Positions 27,007 through 37,126 are shown, counted from the stretch's first letter. The stretch: DNA of 64,000 bases from Nonomuraea deserti (GCF_004348685.1 NZ_SMKO01000028.1:1-64000); one strand, 5' to 3'. Translations and numbers: made by a program. Notes: a model not told the origin generated them from the letters alone.

Positions 27007-27915
27007 GTGGCGGACCGAAGCGCGGACAGGGATTGGATTGAACACAAATATGTTCGAACATATAGAATCGCCCAGAAACTAACCCGTTTCGCTGCGGACC
27101 CCTATACAACTATCAATGAGTGGGAAGATCTGCTAGGAGACCAGTCCTACTTATCCTTTGTTCGTCCGTGGCAAAAAGAAAGCCTCCTGCACGCATTCGC
27201 TAAGCGCTTCGCGCACGATTTATTTTATGACGACACTTCTGGCCCTTATATTTCTAGGGAGGAATTTGTAGACGAGAGTATGTCCCGTACTGTCCGCAAG
27301 AGATACCTGCCGGTCGACCTAGCGATGGGAGTATATGACATTCCCTGGGAGCCGTTTGAGGTTCCACCCCCAGACGGCGAGATGGTTCGCGATCCGGTCA
27401 TGCACAATGTCTCGCGCTGGCAGGAATCCAATAAAGTAGCGGATGCGTGTTTTGACTACTTCGGATGGCTCTCCATCACGGAAGCGTATGAGAAACTCCT
27501 GGGCCGAATCGCTGAGGAAGTCTTTCACATAGCCTTTCAGAACCGCATGCTGCTGGCTCGACTGAATCTCTTTGTCGCAAATCTCATAGCCAGTGTAGAG
27601 GTGGACTCGATCGAAGACCCTGCGACAGCCAGATATTTTGCCCGCGATGGCCGTCTTAGGCGTGTTCGTATTCCGAAATGGGTCAAGCGAGCTGTGTTTT
27701 TTCGCGAGCACGGTAAGTGTGCTATCTGCGGCAAAGATCTATCTGGCCTGCTGGATGCCCTCCCTCAAGAACAGTTTGATCATGTTGTTCCACTGGCGGA
27801 TGGCGGACTGAATGACGTCACTAACATTCAACTCTTGTGCCAGAAGTGCAATAACGCTAAGTCCGATAAAGAGGTAATCGCGAGTGAGCGCTATCGTCGC
27901 TGGTTCAGTGTGTGA
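27007..27915 (+). CDS. HNH endonuclease-domain protein
   Basis: A 302-residue protein of clearly lower GC than its neighbours, pointing to transfer. The first 210 residues form no domain I know. The C-terminal 90 contain an HNH nuclease with zinc-binding cysteines (GKCAICGKDL and LLCQKCNNAKS) around the catalytic QFDHVVPLADGG and an Asn-rich turn. It should cut DNA. The GTG start follows a short AT-rich leader. It stands at the left edge of the restriction island and may be a separate single-gene defence nuclease with an N-terminal sensor. Confidence 0.78.
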   Translation: MADRSADRDWIEHKYVRTYRIAQKLTRFAADPYTTINEWEDLLGDQSYLSFVRPWQKESLLHAFAKRFAHDLFYDDTSGPYISREEFVDESMSRTVRKRYLPVDLAMGVYDIPWEPFEVPPPDGEMVRDPVMHNVSRWQESNKVADACFDYFGWLSITEAYEKLLGRIAEEVFHIAFQNRMLLARLNLFVANLIASVEVDSIEDPATARYFARDGRLRRVRIPKWVKRAVFFREHGKCAICGKDLSGLLDALPQEQFDHVVPLADGGLNDVTNIQLLCQKCNNAKSDKEVIASERYRRWFSV

Positions 27916-28316
27916 GGGTTGAACGAGATTGGGAGCTAGTCGCGTGCGGCCCTACGGCTGGTCACGGTGCTCGGGCCTGGCAGCCCTGCGCTCCAGGGCG
28001 GCTTGCCACCAGACACACGGGTAGCCGCAGCCTGCTGTACAGCAAGGAAGTACAGCAACGCCGCCTCACGTAGCCAGATCGCCCCGTACGGCCTGACACG
28101 GTTTAGCAGCGGCGCCGGCCTGGACCACGATCCTCCGCTTTACTCCTAATAAAGTGTTCGGCTGAGGCTGGGACGATCGCTGACTTCGGTACTCGTCTCT
28201 CGGGCTGGGGCGATCGGCTGCCGCAGCCCTCCTTCGTCGGGCCTTGCCACCGGGTAACCTGAGCTGACGACCGACGCGCCAGCAACGGTACTAGCTTCGA
28301 ATTGAAGCACCGTCCG
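27916..28316. other. Intergenic region, no gene seen
   Basis: Convergent gene ends flank this stretch. No coding frame or RNA gene is supported. Confidence 0.4.
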
Positions 28317-29801
28317 CTAATTAGCTTGTGCACTAACAACGTAGTTCTTCACGAGGTCAACCAACTGATCAACGCGAGAAAAGCTCTCAAAGTCCGCATT
28401 CGCAACCCCATCGATTCCCGATAGCATTTCAACACGATTGAATCCCGCACTAATCATATGCTCTACGTAGGGAGCAAAGGTCGACTCTGCCTGGTCGGGA
28501 AGGCACGTCTCAGTATCTCTTCCTCTGCGCCAATGATCGGACTCATTCCCCAAAGCACGAACGAGGCTCGCGAGGTCCACGAGACATCCCATCCATGGAT
28601 CAAATTGACCAGGACTGTCCCCGCGCAGCTCCCGTGCCATCGTCATAGCCGACGAACCCACAGAGTCCGTGACCATGTCATTGAACGGCTTAATTGGGTC
28701 GTAGATCCAGATGCCGGCCAGCGTGATGCCTTGAGCCTCGATCGTCACATCCCACTTTGAGGCGCCAGCCGAACCCCCAACACGTACCTGGACCTCGTTG
28801 GGGAGAGCTTGAGTGAGAGCTGTGACCAGGTAAAGGCGAATGCGATCCCGACTAGTATCCCCTTCTCCAAGAGTTCCTTGCGCTGTGCGCGCGATCTCCG
28901 CCTCAGATTCCGGTTGAACGGTCACCTGCAGAAGTCGCCCAACGATTCTCAAGAGGTCTTGTGGCTGGAGCATGAAGAGGCGGCTGCCAGCCCTTTGCCG
29001 GAGTTCAGCGACAAGTTCTGGACGAGGGCCACATGATCGCCCATGCACTTTCCGCCACCAATCCTCCTTTACATCGCTTGTGACTAGCAGCACATCTACA
29101 CCACGGTGTGCGGCCTCTCGAAGGGTCTGCTCCCAGACCAGATAGTCACCTGCTCCACGATGATCCGGTTTGTCGCGGTCCATATAGCCCGGTGGAATCT
29201 GTTCAGCGGCACGGCGATCGGCCTCCTTAAGAGCTTTTGCCAGGTCCTCCTGAGGCAAGGCATCACCAACCCGACCATCCAAGAGAGGTGCGAGGGCGGC
29301 CAGGACAGGGTCTCTGTTTGTGTCCCGAGCATCAGCCAGTGGATCTCTGCCCGTGGGTCCCTTGACCGCCTCTCGCAATGTGTTGAATGTGTCCTCGATG
29401 AGCTTTCGTAGATCGGTGTGACGCTCCTCTGGAAGGCCAACGCTCCGCGCCCAAGTAGCGATCACCTCGCCCGATTGCCGTTCTGGCCGATCTAACGCCG
29501 AGATAGCTTCTTTCGCACTGTTTCGGCGATTTATGATCGTAAGCTCCCTATTGCGCCAGAACTCGTCTTTCGCCTGATGGGGCACCCAGAGGTTCCTCGC
29601 TAGCCTCTCCAGTACGGCTAGGAGGTCGGCACGGGTCTGAGGGTCGTAGCGGTACAGATTGAGCATGACGTTGGTGTCCAGGACAACGAGACCCGACGTT
29701 AGGACTGATCGATAGTCCTCGTCGGACGGTGAGAGGTAGCCCTCGAAGCCATCGGCCAACCCGCCACTAGACGGTCCTGTGGGTTGCTCCCCCGCGACCA
29801 C
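28317..29801 (-). CDS. PIN-like nuclease domain protein (DUF4935 type)
   Basis: A 494-residue protein. Residues 35-290 resemble the PIN-like domain found in defence and toxin proteins: SGLVVLDTNVMLNLYRY with the first acidic residue, VPHQAKDEFWRNRE, and a later VDVLLVTSDVKEDWW with the second acidic cluster. The C-terminal 200 residues are unassigned. PIN folds usually cut RNA. It lies 129 bases downstream of vsr on the same strand and could be cotranscribed with dcm-vsr, which would make it an accessory toxin of the restriction island. Confidence 0.75.
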   Translation of the reverse strand: MVAGEQPTGPSSGGLADGFEGYLSPSDEDYRSVLTSGLVVLDTNVMLNLYRYDPQTRADLLAVLERLARNLWVPHQAKDEFWRNRELTIINRRNSAKEAISALDRPERQSGEVIATWARSVGLPEERHTDLRKLIEDTFNTLREAVKGPTGRDPLADARDTNRDPVLAALAPLLDGRVGDALPQEDLAKALKEADRRAAEQIPPGYMDRDKPDHRGAGDYLVWEQTLREAAHRGVDVLLVTSDVKEDWWRKVHGRSCGPRPELVAELRQRAGSRLFMLQPQDLLRIVGRLLQVTVQPESEAEIARTAQGTLGEGDTSRDRIRLYLVTALTQALPNEVQVRVGGSAGASKWDVTIEAQGITLAGIWIYDPIKPFNDMVTDSVGSSAMTMARELRGDSPGQFDPWMGCLVDLASLVRALGNESDHWRRGRDTETCLPDQAESTFAPYVEHMISAGFNRVEMLSGIDGVANADFESFSRVDQLVDLVKNYVVSAQAN

Positions 29802-29930
29802 ACCGACTCCTCGTTCTTCGCGACGTCACTGCGTGACACGATCATCGCGGACAAATCTTCCGCATGAGGCCGGAACAAGGGAAGTCTATTTAGTTGGCTA
29901 CGTCCTCCGCCCAGGAGCCGGGGGAGATTC

Positions 29931-30707
29931 TCAACTACTCGATCCACGCACCACAGCTGACACATGCGCGGCGACTTGCCTGGGATCCTCGTGCTCCCAC
30001 ACTCGGATCACAGTCCACCCGGCTTCATTGAGGACTCGACTCGTCTCCTCATCACGGGCCCGATTCTTTGCGATCTTCTCGTTCCAAAACTCGGCATTGA
30101 TCGTCGCCGCTCGGTGATGCTCAGGGCACCCATGCCAGTAACACCCGTCGACGAAGACGGCGACCCGTGCCTTGGGGAACACGATGTCGGCACTCCTCCG
30201 GAGTCCGGGCAACGGCTGCTTCGCGACGCGATATCGCAGACCCTCCTTGTGGAGCAAGCTCCGGATCCTCATCTCCGGTTTGGTGTTCTTGCTCCGGTTC
30301 GCCTGCATGACAGCCCGAACCGCACGTGAGGAGGCCCAAGAACTGTCCGGGGGTGGCTCCTCCATGAGCAGCCCTTTGGCCCACGCCCGCCTCCATGCTT
30401 CAGCCAGGTTCGCCGCACGGCTATCGTGCTCCACCTGCCCTAGATACTTCGCGGGTGACTTCTGTCGATCAGACCACCGCAAGTACGCGCGGATTCGGCG
30501 AGTGTTCGGGAGGACCTTCAGTTCCACAGAGGCACGGGCGAATCTGCCGTCGCCCAGGCTTACTACCCGCCGGTGGCGTCCGCCAGCGGCTCGATCCTGC
30601 TCCGCAGCGACTGCGGTACGACTTCTGCCAGGTCGCCCCTTCCATGCCCTGTCCGGAGGAGACTTGTCCTTCCAGCGGCTCGGGGCATCCTTAGCCGAGC
30701 TACTCAC
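29931..30707 (-). CDS. vsr: Vsr-type mismatch endonuclease with N-terminal extension
   Basis: Nicks DNA at T:G mismatches that arise by deamination of methylcytosine, protecting sites methylated by the adjacent dcm. The C-terminal 140 residues hold the Vsr core: VMQANRSKNTKPEMRIRSLL, SADIVFPKARVAVFVDGCYW, HGCPEHH and EAGWTVIRVWEHED, with the catalytic Asp and zinc-site His/Cys. At 258 residues it is about 110 longer than usual Vsr; the extra N-terminal part (FARASVELKVLP, IRAYLRWSDR) may bind DNA. Its start overlaps the dcm stop (ATGA). Confidence 0.9.
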   Translation of the reverse strand: MSSSAKDAPSRWKDKSPPDRAWKGRPGRSRTAVAAEQDRAAGGRHRRVVSLGDGRFARASVELKVLPNTRRIRAYLRWSDRQKSPAKYLGQVEHDSRAANLAEAWRRAWAKGLLMEEPPPDSSWASSRAVRAVMQANRSKNTKPEMRIRSLLHKEGLRYRVAKQPLPGLRRSADIVFPKARVAVFVDGCYWHGCPEHHRAATINAEFWNEKIAKNRARDEETSRVLNEAGWTVIRVWEHEDPRQVAAHVSAVVRGSSS

Positions 30708-32029
30708 TTGCAGTTCTCCGCTTTGTCCAGGGCGGCCGCCACTGCTTTAGCGAACACCTCACCCAGCAGCACGGGCACCGCGTTTCCAAGTTGCCGCATC
30801 TGCTCCCCACGTGGTCCCGCCAGCTTTACCTCGTCAGGAAAGGTCATCACCCGCGCGGTCTCGCGCACAGTCATGTACCGGTGCTTGTAGCGCCAACCAT
30901 CCGGGGCGGACTTGTCACGGACTCGCTCATCCAAGAGCATTACGGACTCCCCTCCGGGAACTCCGTGAACGCCGGCCTTCACAGTCTTGGCCGGACGATC
31001 GAGCTCGTTGGGGGTGTGACCGTCGTAGATCCTCGCGTCAGGCCAGCCAATGTGATCGGTGAAACCGCCAAGGTCGTGGTCGGTTCGATCCAGAAGATCA
31101 TCAGTGATGGGGGGAAGCGCTTTGCCTCCAGCGCACACCCCAGCGATAGCGTCCCGAAGCGTTCGCCACGGCTTCTTGCCGTCATCCGCAGGTGGCGTCT
31201 CCGGCAAGCGGGCCAACACGCGCTGCCTAACATGATCAGGAATATTGGGGTGTCGCCCCCAGTAGTCATCCTCCCCCAGGCCGAGCATGGACCGGATTAG
31301 AGCCGTTTCGGAGTATTCCGTCCTCTTCACCGAGTCTTCGAAGGCGTCCATATCAACCGGAAGGTCAGACCGAAAGGCGACGATGATCACTCGGTGGCGA
31401 ATCTGGGGAACGCCGTAATCGGCCGCGTTCACTGGAATCGCCCTGACTACGTAGCGCTTCTTTGGGTCGGTCTTGGCCTGCTCGATACGTTCTCGGAGCG
31501 TCGCGTCATGCTCTTGCCAGGTTGACTCAGGTTCACGCTCCTCGAAGGGTAGCTCCAGCTCCCTCAGGATGTACTCAAAGTACGGGGCGAAGGATGGCCG
31601 CAGTAGTCCGCGCACGTTCTCACAGATAACGGCCTTGGGTCGGATCTGTCTGATGGCTTTGAACATCTGCGGAAACATATTCCGCTTGTCTTCATCGCCC
31701 TTGGCGATGCCTCCGAGGCTGAACGGCTGGCACGGAGGTCCTCCCGCTAGGACGTCCACACCCGCATCCGCCAAGTAGCTCATGTCGAGCTTCTGGATGT
31801 CCCCCTCCACCAACGGTGGACGCTGACCTGGCTCAGGGATCGGGGGCCGCTGCTTCGGTGGAACCCGATCAGCTTTCACCGCTAGAGTCTCACAGGCCCA
31901 CCTGGCGACCTCGTTGAACAGCAATGGACGGAAGCCGGCGTTCTGGACCGCCATAGCCAATCCGCCCCCTCCAGCGAAGAGCTCGACTGCCGTACGATCC
32001 TTTGCGACTTCTTCTTGCTGTTCAGACAT
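30704..32029 (-). CDS. dcm: DNA cytosine-5 methyltransferase
   Basis: A 441-residue C5-methylase that marks host DNA. Motif I is AVELFAGGGGLAMAVQNAGF, motif IV with the catalytic Cys is GGPPCQPFSLGG, and motif VI is ENVRGLL. QIRHRVIIVAF matches motif VIII, and motif X is RQLGNAVPVLLGEVFAKAV. The variable target-recognition region lies between about residues 230 and 370. It is the first gene of the minus-strand operon and divergent from an Eco29kI-like restriction enzyme. A C5-methylase is also the partner of Eco29kI itself, so this is probably the cognate protective enzyme. Confidence 0.93.
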   Translation of the reverse strand: MSEQQEEVAKDRTAVELFAGGGGLAMAVQNAGFRPLLFNEVARWACETLAVKADRVPPKQRPPIPEPGQRPPLVEGDIQKLDMSYLADAGVDVLAGGPPCQPFSLGGIAKGDEDKRNMFPQMFKAIRQIRPKAVICENVRGLLRPSFAPYFEYILRELELPFEEREPESTWQEHDATLRERIEQAKTDPKKRYVVRAIPVNAADYGVPQIRHRVIIVAFRSDLPVDMDAFEDSVKRTEYSETALIRSMLGLGEDDYWGRHPNIPDHVRQRVLARLPETPPADDGKKPWRTLRDAIAGVCAGGKALPPITDDLLDRTDHDLGGFTDHIGWPDARIYDGHTPNELDRPAKTVKAGVHGVPGGESVMLLDERVRDKSAPDGWRYKHRYMTVRETARVMTFPDEVKLAGPRGEQMRQLGNAVPVLLGEVFAKAVAAALDKAENCK

Positions 32030-32146
32030 AGGGAAACCATACCGCGGAAGAGACGATCTTCATATGGTTTCGAACGAACTTCGCATCCCATCCAGCGACG
32101 TGATCTAGAGTGCGCACATTGGAACCTGAGGGAGAAGGGCAGCGAG
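32030..32146. promoter_or_regulatory. Divergent promoter region of the restriction island
   Basis: These 117 bases separate dcm from the restriction enzyme and must hold both promoters. The region contains CCGCGG at 32042-32047, the target of the type enzyme Eco29kI. If this system shares that specificity, methylation at this point could feed back on expression. The site is common in GC-rich DNA, so this is only suggestive. Confidence 0.4.
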
Positions 32147-32878
32147 ATGCCGGGTGGGCACGCCGCGGAGTTCAAGCTCAGCATCACCAAGGCCCTCAGC
32201 GATCAACTCGCGGCCGCTCTTCAATACCTGAGTCCAGCCCCCATGACCTTGGCCAACATCCGGGCACTCTCAGCGAGAGCCGGCGTCTATCAGCTCTACC
32301 TGGACGACGTGCTTGTCTACATCGGCAAGGCGGACAGATCTCTCCCCCAAAGGCTGGAGATGCACTACCGCAAGATCGCCGGACGTGCTGGCATCTCCAG
32401 CACCGACATGAGCTTCACGTGCCTGTACGTCGAGGAGGACTTCTCCGCAGTCGCGCCTGAACGTCTACTGATCAGTCGCCACCGGAGCTTGGGCGAGATC
32501 CCTTGGAATGGCAACGGCTTCGGCAACAACGATCCCGGGAAGAACCGGGACAAGACGCAGCTCGACGCAGACCACTTCGACCGGCTCTACCCGATCGATC
32601 TGAGCTGGAGCCTCGACCTCCCGGGCGGGTCGATGACCCTTGAAGAGCTATTGTCCTGGCTGGCCAGGGAGCTCCCGTATCGCTTTCGATACCAGGGATC
32701 ACAAGCGTTCTCCCAGATCATCATCCGCCTGCCTGCCCGGCCATGTGTTGATGAGGTGCTCGCACTCATCTCCAGTTCGCTACCGGCCGAATGGCAGATC
32801 ACGGCTCTGCCAGGCCGGTTGATCATGTACCCGCATCACGACGAGTACCCCGACAGCCTCCGCTCCTACCGAGGGTGA
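32147..32878 (+). CDS. GIY-YIG restriction endonuclease, Eco29kI-like
   Basis: A 243-residue type II-like restriction enzyme. The GIY-YIG core reads AGVYQLYLDDVLVYIGKADR followed by LPQRLEMHYRK, giving both tyrosines, the Arg and the His. APERLLISRHR supplies the catalytic Glu, and PWNGNGFGNNDPGKNRDKT matches the Eco29kI-family signature with its Asn. The C-terminal 80 residues are extra and unassigned. The ATG at 32147 follows GGGAGAAGGG. It is divergent from dcm, as expected for a toxic nuclease controlled with its methylase. Confidence 0.85.
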   Translation: MPGGHAAEFKLSITKALSDQLAAALQYLSPAPMTLANIRALSARAGVYQLYLDDVLVYIGKADRSLPQRLEMHYRKIAGRAGISSTDMSFTCLYVEEDFSAVAPERLLISRHRSLGEIPWNGNGFGNNDPGKNRDKTQLDADHFDRLYPIDLSWSLDLPGGSMTLEELLSWLARELPYRFRYQGSQAFSQIIIRLPARPCVDEVLALISSSLPAEWQITALPGRLIMYPHHDEYPDSLRSYRG

Positions 32879-33122
32879 CGGATCGTTTCCCCAGGCCAGT
32901 AAGCCGAGGCTACGGTAGCTCTGCAGTGCGCGGGTTTGGGATGCGGGTCGCCGGCTCAAGCTGGCTCCCGTATCCCTGAGAAAACGGCATTACTCATCCG
33001 AAACCCCCTGTTCAAGCACTATCCTGAGGGACGCTGAGATGGGTTCCGCCGGGCTTGGCCTACCGGTCGCTCATCCTTGATGGTTGATGGCGAACATAGT
33101 CCTGCATCGGAAGCGAGCGATT

Positions 33123-35453
33123 GTGAGCGAGAACCGGTTCATCAATGTCACCCCCCACCCGCGTATCCTCGGCGTGTTGGGCGACATCGAGTTCTCTCAC
33201 TGGCAGTGCCTCGCCGAGCTCGTCGACAACTCTTTTGACGAGTTTCAGGCTGCTGGCGAGATAGAAGAACGTCCTTCAGTCTCAATTACGCTTCCTACCG
33301 CCACAGCTACCCGATCGACAGCCGCGATAGTGGTTAAGGACAACGGTCGCGGCATGAGCCTGGAGGCGGTCACAAACGCCATTAGCGCTGGCTGGACGAG
33401 CAATAGCCGCCACGGCTCGCTAGGCCTCTTCGGCATGGGCTTCAACATCAGCACCGCAAGACTCGGCCGTCACACTACCATTCGAACCAGTCGCGCTGGC
33501 GATCCCTCGTGGGTCGAGGTCGTGCTTGACCTCCCTAAGATCGCGGAGTCGTCCCAGTACCAGGCACCCTATCGCCTAGTACCCAAGGCTGATCCCGCTG
33601 AGCACGGGACCACCGTAACGGTTAGTGATCTCAAGTCCGAGCAATTCGACGCCCTCAAGCGTCCCAACACACAGAATGTCATCCGCGAGAAGCTCGGCGA
33701 CATCTACAGTTACCTGCTTCGCGAGCGCGGCTTCCTACTAACGATTAACAATAGGAAGGTCAAACCACGCCTCCCCTGTGTGTGGGATGAGAATCGCTAT
33801 GTCACGCGCCAAGGTGCGCAGATTCACGCCATCCAGCGGATTGACCAGCCACTCAAGGACAAGAAGGCATGCATGGACTGCGGCTACTGGAGCCGTGCCG
33901 ATGCCGAGCGATGTGAGGAATGCGGCCAAGAGCGACTTGAGCTACGCTCACGACGTATCTGGGGTTGGATCGGTATTCAGCGGTATATCCACAAGACGGA
34001 TTACGGCCTAGACTTCCTCCGCAACGGCCGCAAGATCCTTCTAAAGGACAAGCGCGTCTTCTACTGGCAAGATGAAGACGAGCTCTCAGAGCCTGAACTC
34101 GAATACCCCATTGACACCAAGATTCCAACCGGGCGCTTTGTCGGAGAGATTCACTGCGATCATGTCGCGCCGAACTACCAGAAGACAGCTTTCGAGTTCG
34201 AAACCCACGAATGGCGCCAGGTTATTCACGCCATCCGAGGTATAAGCCCCATCCGTCCGAACATCGCCAAGAGCCTCGGCCTACCAGAGAATGACAGCCC
34301 GCTCGCCCTGCTCTTTAGGGGATACCGGCGCCAGGACCCAGGGCTCAACTACCTCATCCCTGGCGATGGCCACTCACCTCTCCATGACAAGGCACTCGAA
34401 TGGGCGGCACTCTTCCGCAAGGGAGAAGAGGCGTACCAGTCCGATGAGATTTGGTATCAGGCCGCCTATCAACATGACCACCCTGCAGTTCCCGACCCGC
34501 ACCCACAGGGCGGCGACATCCTGCCCGGGCTCCCCGCCGACCCGGTCACCCCTGAACCGGGGTCCGGTGACCCCTCAACGGGCACCCAGCCTTCACCGAC
34601 CCCTCCCGCTCAGGAACCAGACCCCATCGAGGAAACCCTTGATCAGCGACTCCAGCGGTACAGAGACCACGGCGAGCGCATTCTCGATCTCACAGGCAGT
34701 TACTCTCTGCCCGATCTAGGGACCGTGGACCTTACAGCCTGGACTGTGCGCGGCCAGCAGCTCTCTAACAAGGACAACACCCCAGCCCCTGTCGTCGCCA
34801 TCATGAAGCGAGCGCCGCAGCTGGAGGTATTCGTCAACGTGGACGCCCCGCTCTTTCAGGAGCAGGGAACAGACGTCCGTGATCTAGCCCTGGTAGAAGT
34901 CGCGGAGTTCATGAGAGTTCGCGCGAACAAGGTGAGCATGCCACTCACCGAGATTGTCGCGCATCTGAAGGCACGGAGTACCTCCCCCAAACTCACGCCG
35001 GCCGCTCTCGCTGACGAGGCCGAGAGGATCTTGGATCAGGTTCGATCTAGCATGGTTCTCCAAGTTGCTCAGGACCCGGCTCTGCACTGGGAGCTCCTTA
35101 CTGAGGCTGAGCGTGCTAGCTCTGAACGTCGATTCGCGATTGAGGCACCCAGCGTCACGACTTGGGACGAAACAATTAGCAGTGGGGAATTCGTGCGTTA
35201 CATTCCCGCTAACGCGATCGTAAGACTTGTCGCCGCGTCTCCCGTGACATTCCTGGATGGGAAGGTCTTCGCGCGTCCCTACAAGGTCCTGACGGACACA
35301 ACAGCGAAGGAACTTGTTACTGAACGCCTCATCAATCCGCTCAGCGACCTCGCCCTCCTTGAGCAACACCGGCCGCGTCTCGATCTGGAGGAACTTGCTC
35401 GAATTCGCTCTAGCTGTCGGCTCATAGTGCGCGAACTAGCAGACAACGATTAG
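33123..35453 (+). CDS. MORC/MutL-type GHKL ATPase with zinc ribbon
   Basis: A 776-residue ATPase. The GHKL nucleotide site is clear: ELVDNSFDEF (N box), VKDNGRGMS (G1) and LGLFGMGFNIS (G2). Near residues 255-280 a four-cysteine zinc ribbon reads CMDCGYW and CEECGQE. A Pro-rich linker (PGSGDPSTGTQPSPTPP) separates a C-terminal 250-residue domain. GHKL ATPases of this class occur in restriction-modification clusters with cytosine methylases, Vsr and helicases and are related to eukaryotic MORC proteins; they may clamp or loop DNA. I chose the GTG at 33123 with GGAAG upstream; an ATG at 33087 is in frame. Confidence 0.85.
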   Translation: MSENRFINVTPHPRILGVLGDIEFSHWQCLAELVDNSFDEFQAAGEIEERPSVSITLPTATATRSTAAIVVKDNGRGMSLEAVTNAISAGWTSNSRHGSLGLFGMGFNISTARLGRHTTIRTSRAGDPSWVEVVLDLPKIAESSQYQAPYRLVPKADPAEHGTTVTVSDLKSEQFDALKRPNTQNVIREKLGDIYSYLLRERGFLLTINNRKVKPRLPCVWDENRYVTRQGAQIHAIQRIDQPLKDKKACMDCGYWSRADAERCEECGQERLELRSRRIWGWIGIQRYIHKTDYGLDFLRNGRKILLKDKRVFYWQDEDELSEPELEYPIDTKIPTGRFVGEIHCDHVAPNYQKTAFEFETHEWRQVIHAIRGISPIRPNIAKSLGLPENDSPLALLFRGYRRQDPGLNYLIPGDGHSPLHDKALEWAALFRKGEEAYQSDEIWYQAAYQHDHPAVPDPHPQGGDILPGLPADPVTPEPGSGDPSTGTQPSPTPPAQEPDPIEETLDQRLQRYRDHGERILDLTGSYSLPDLGTVDLTAWTVRGQQLSNKDNTPAPVVAIMKRAPQLEVFVNVDAPLFQEQGTDVRDLALVEVAEFMRVRANKVSMPLTEIVAHLKARSTSPKLTPAALADEAERILDQVRSSMVLQVAQDPALHWELLTEAERASSERRFAIEAPSVTTWDETISSGEFVRYIPANAIVRLVAASPVTFLDGKVFARPYKVLTDTTAKELVTERLINPLSDLALLEQHRPRLDLEELARIRSSCRLIVRELADND

Positions 35454-35461
35454 GCGGTGGC

Positions 35462-37117
35462 GTGCGAAGCTTCCTCTCCCCGGCCTCCCTCCTGGATGCC
35501 GGGCCTCATCAGTTTCCTCGCCAGATCGAGCGCCTGCTCTGGCATCTGGGTTCCACATCGGTCGCGAATATCGATGGGCCAGGCGACGAAGGCGGAGACA
35601 TTCTCGCGTGCCTTCGTGGAGAGGACTGGGTAATCCAATGCAAATGGAAGCGAAGGGGCGCGGTGGGCGCCGAAGCGATCGACGAGGTCGCAAGGGCCCG
35701 AGACAGCTACCGCGCCCATCGAGCCGTCGTCGTAACCAACACGCGGTTCAGCCCAGACGCTCAGCGACGTGCCGCCAATCTTGCTCGGCTCGGACCACCC
35801 ATCCTTCTATGGACTGGTGGGGATTTGCTCACCAGTTTCGATCGCATTCCCACCCGCTTCGGTCATGTCATCCCTAGGCCCTATCAAGCCGAAGCGCTTG
35901 GTTCATTGAGCGACGACCTGGACAACACAGGCCGTGCCTTGCTCGTACTCGCCACTGGTCTTGGCAAGACCGTTGTTGGCGGTGAGGTGATCCGTGCTCA
36001 CCTTGAGCGGCATCCTAGCGATCAAGTGTTGGTCGTAGCCCATTCACGGGATCTGGTCGCTCAGCTTGAACGCGCACTGTGGCGACACCTCCCAAAGAAG
36101 GTTGCGACTCGTCTCCTCACCGGAGAGACGAGGCCAGACGACTTGTCGGGGCTCACCTGCGCCACCGTCGCGTCCGCCCTCCCGGCCGTCCGCTTCGGCT
36201 ACCGCCCTAGCCTGGTGATGATCGACGAGGTGCATCATCTCGGAGCGAGTGGTCAGTATGACGAACTGCTGTTGACTCTTGAGCGCTCCCGGCAGTTCGG
36301 CGTCACAGCGACACCGTGGAGGGGCGACGCGCATGACATCACCGAGCAACTCGGCCCGCCGAGCTTCAATTTTGGCATCGAGGAAGGCATGCGGCGTGGA
36401 TACCTTGCTCAAGTCGACTACAAGCTATTCGTCGACGACATCGACTGGGACACTGTCAAGCAGGCGAGCGCCCACTCCTATGGCTTGGCCGAACTCAACG
36501 CCCGGCTCTTCCTCCCACAGCGAGACGAGGCCATCCGGGATCAACTCGGCACCGTTTGGGCCTCCACAGCCAAGCCACGAGCCATAGTGTTCTGCCGGAC
36601 CGTCGAGCACGCCGAACGCCTGGCCGATGTGCTGCGCCGCACTCCGCTCTGGTCCGACGCCCTCGCGCTGCACGCGGGCTTGCCGAAGCGTGAACGGCAA
36701 AAACGCCTCCTTGCCTTTCGATCCGGCGAGGTGCCGATTCTCACTGCGGTGGACATCCTCAACGAGGGAGTCGATGTTCCCGATGTCAACATCCTCTGCT
36801 TCGCCCGAGTCACCCACTCTCGGCGAATCTTCGTCCAACAGCTGGGACGTGGGCTTCGACTTCGTGAGGGGAAAGATCGCGTTGTGGTTCTCGACTTCGT
36901 AAGCGATCTCCGCCGCATCGCGGCGGCACTAAATCTGAAGCGGTCCCTGGAAGGGGATGGCGAGATCGAAACCCTTGCACACATAATGCCATCCAGTATT
37001 GACTTCAGCGATCAGCGGGTCGCTACGCTCATGGACGAGTGGATCAAGGATGCGGCCAGCCTCGAAACCGCGTACGACGAATATCGCCTCCAATTCCCGG
37101 CCATTCCTAACAGCTAG
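35462..37117 (+). CDS. Restriction endonuclease-like domain fused to SF2 helicase
   Basis: A 551-residue protein. Residues 15-115 form an Mrr-like nuclease domain with DEGGDILACLRGEDWVIQCK, matching the GD-x(n)-QxK core. Residues 140-500 are a superfamily II helicase: LVLATGLGKTVVGG (Walker A), MIDEVHHLG (Walker B, DEVH type), FGVTATPWRG (motif III), IVFCRTVEHAERLA (motif IV), and QQLGRGLRLREGK (motif VI). It starts eight bases after the ATPase stop, so they form one operon. It probably translocates on and cuts unmodified DNA. Confidence 0.9.
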   Translation: MRSFLSPASLLDAGPHQFPRQIERLLWHLGSTSVANIDGPGDEGGDILACLRGEDWVIQCKWKRRGAVGAEAIDEVARARDSYRAHRAVVVTNTRFSPDAQRRAANLARLGPPILLWTGGDLLTSFDRIPTRFGHVIPRPYQAEALGSLSDDLDNTGRALLVLATGLGKTVVGGEVIRAHLERHPSDQVLVVAHSRDLVAQLERALWRHLPKKVATRLLTGETRPDDLSGLTCATVASALPAVRFGYRPSLVMIDEVHHLGASGQYDELLLTLERSRQFGVTATPWRGDAHDITEQLGPPSFNFGIEEGMRRGYLAQVDYKLFVDDIDWDTVKQASAHSYGLAELNARLFLPQRDEAIRDQLGTVWASTAKPRAIVFCRTVEHAERLADVLRRTPLWSDALALHAGLPKRERQKRLLAFRSGEVPILTAVDILNEGVDVPDVNILCFARVTHSRRIFVQQLGRGLRLREGKDRVVVLDFVSDLRRIAAALNLKRSLEGDGEIETLAHIMPSSIDFSDQRVATLMDEWIKDAASLETAYDEYRLQFPAIPNS

Positions 37118-37126
37118 GAGCGACTC

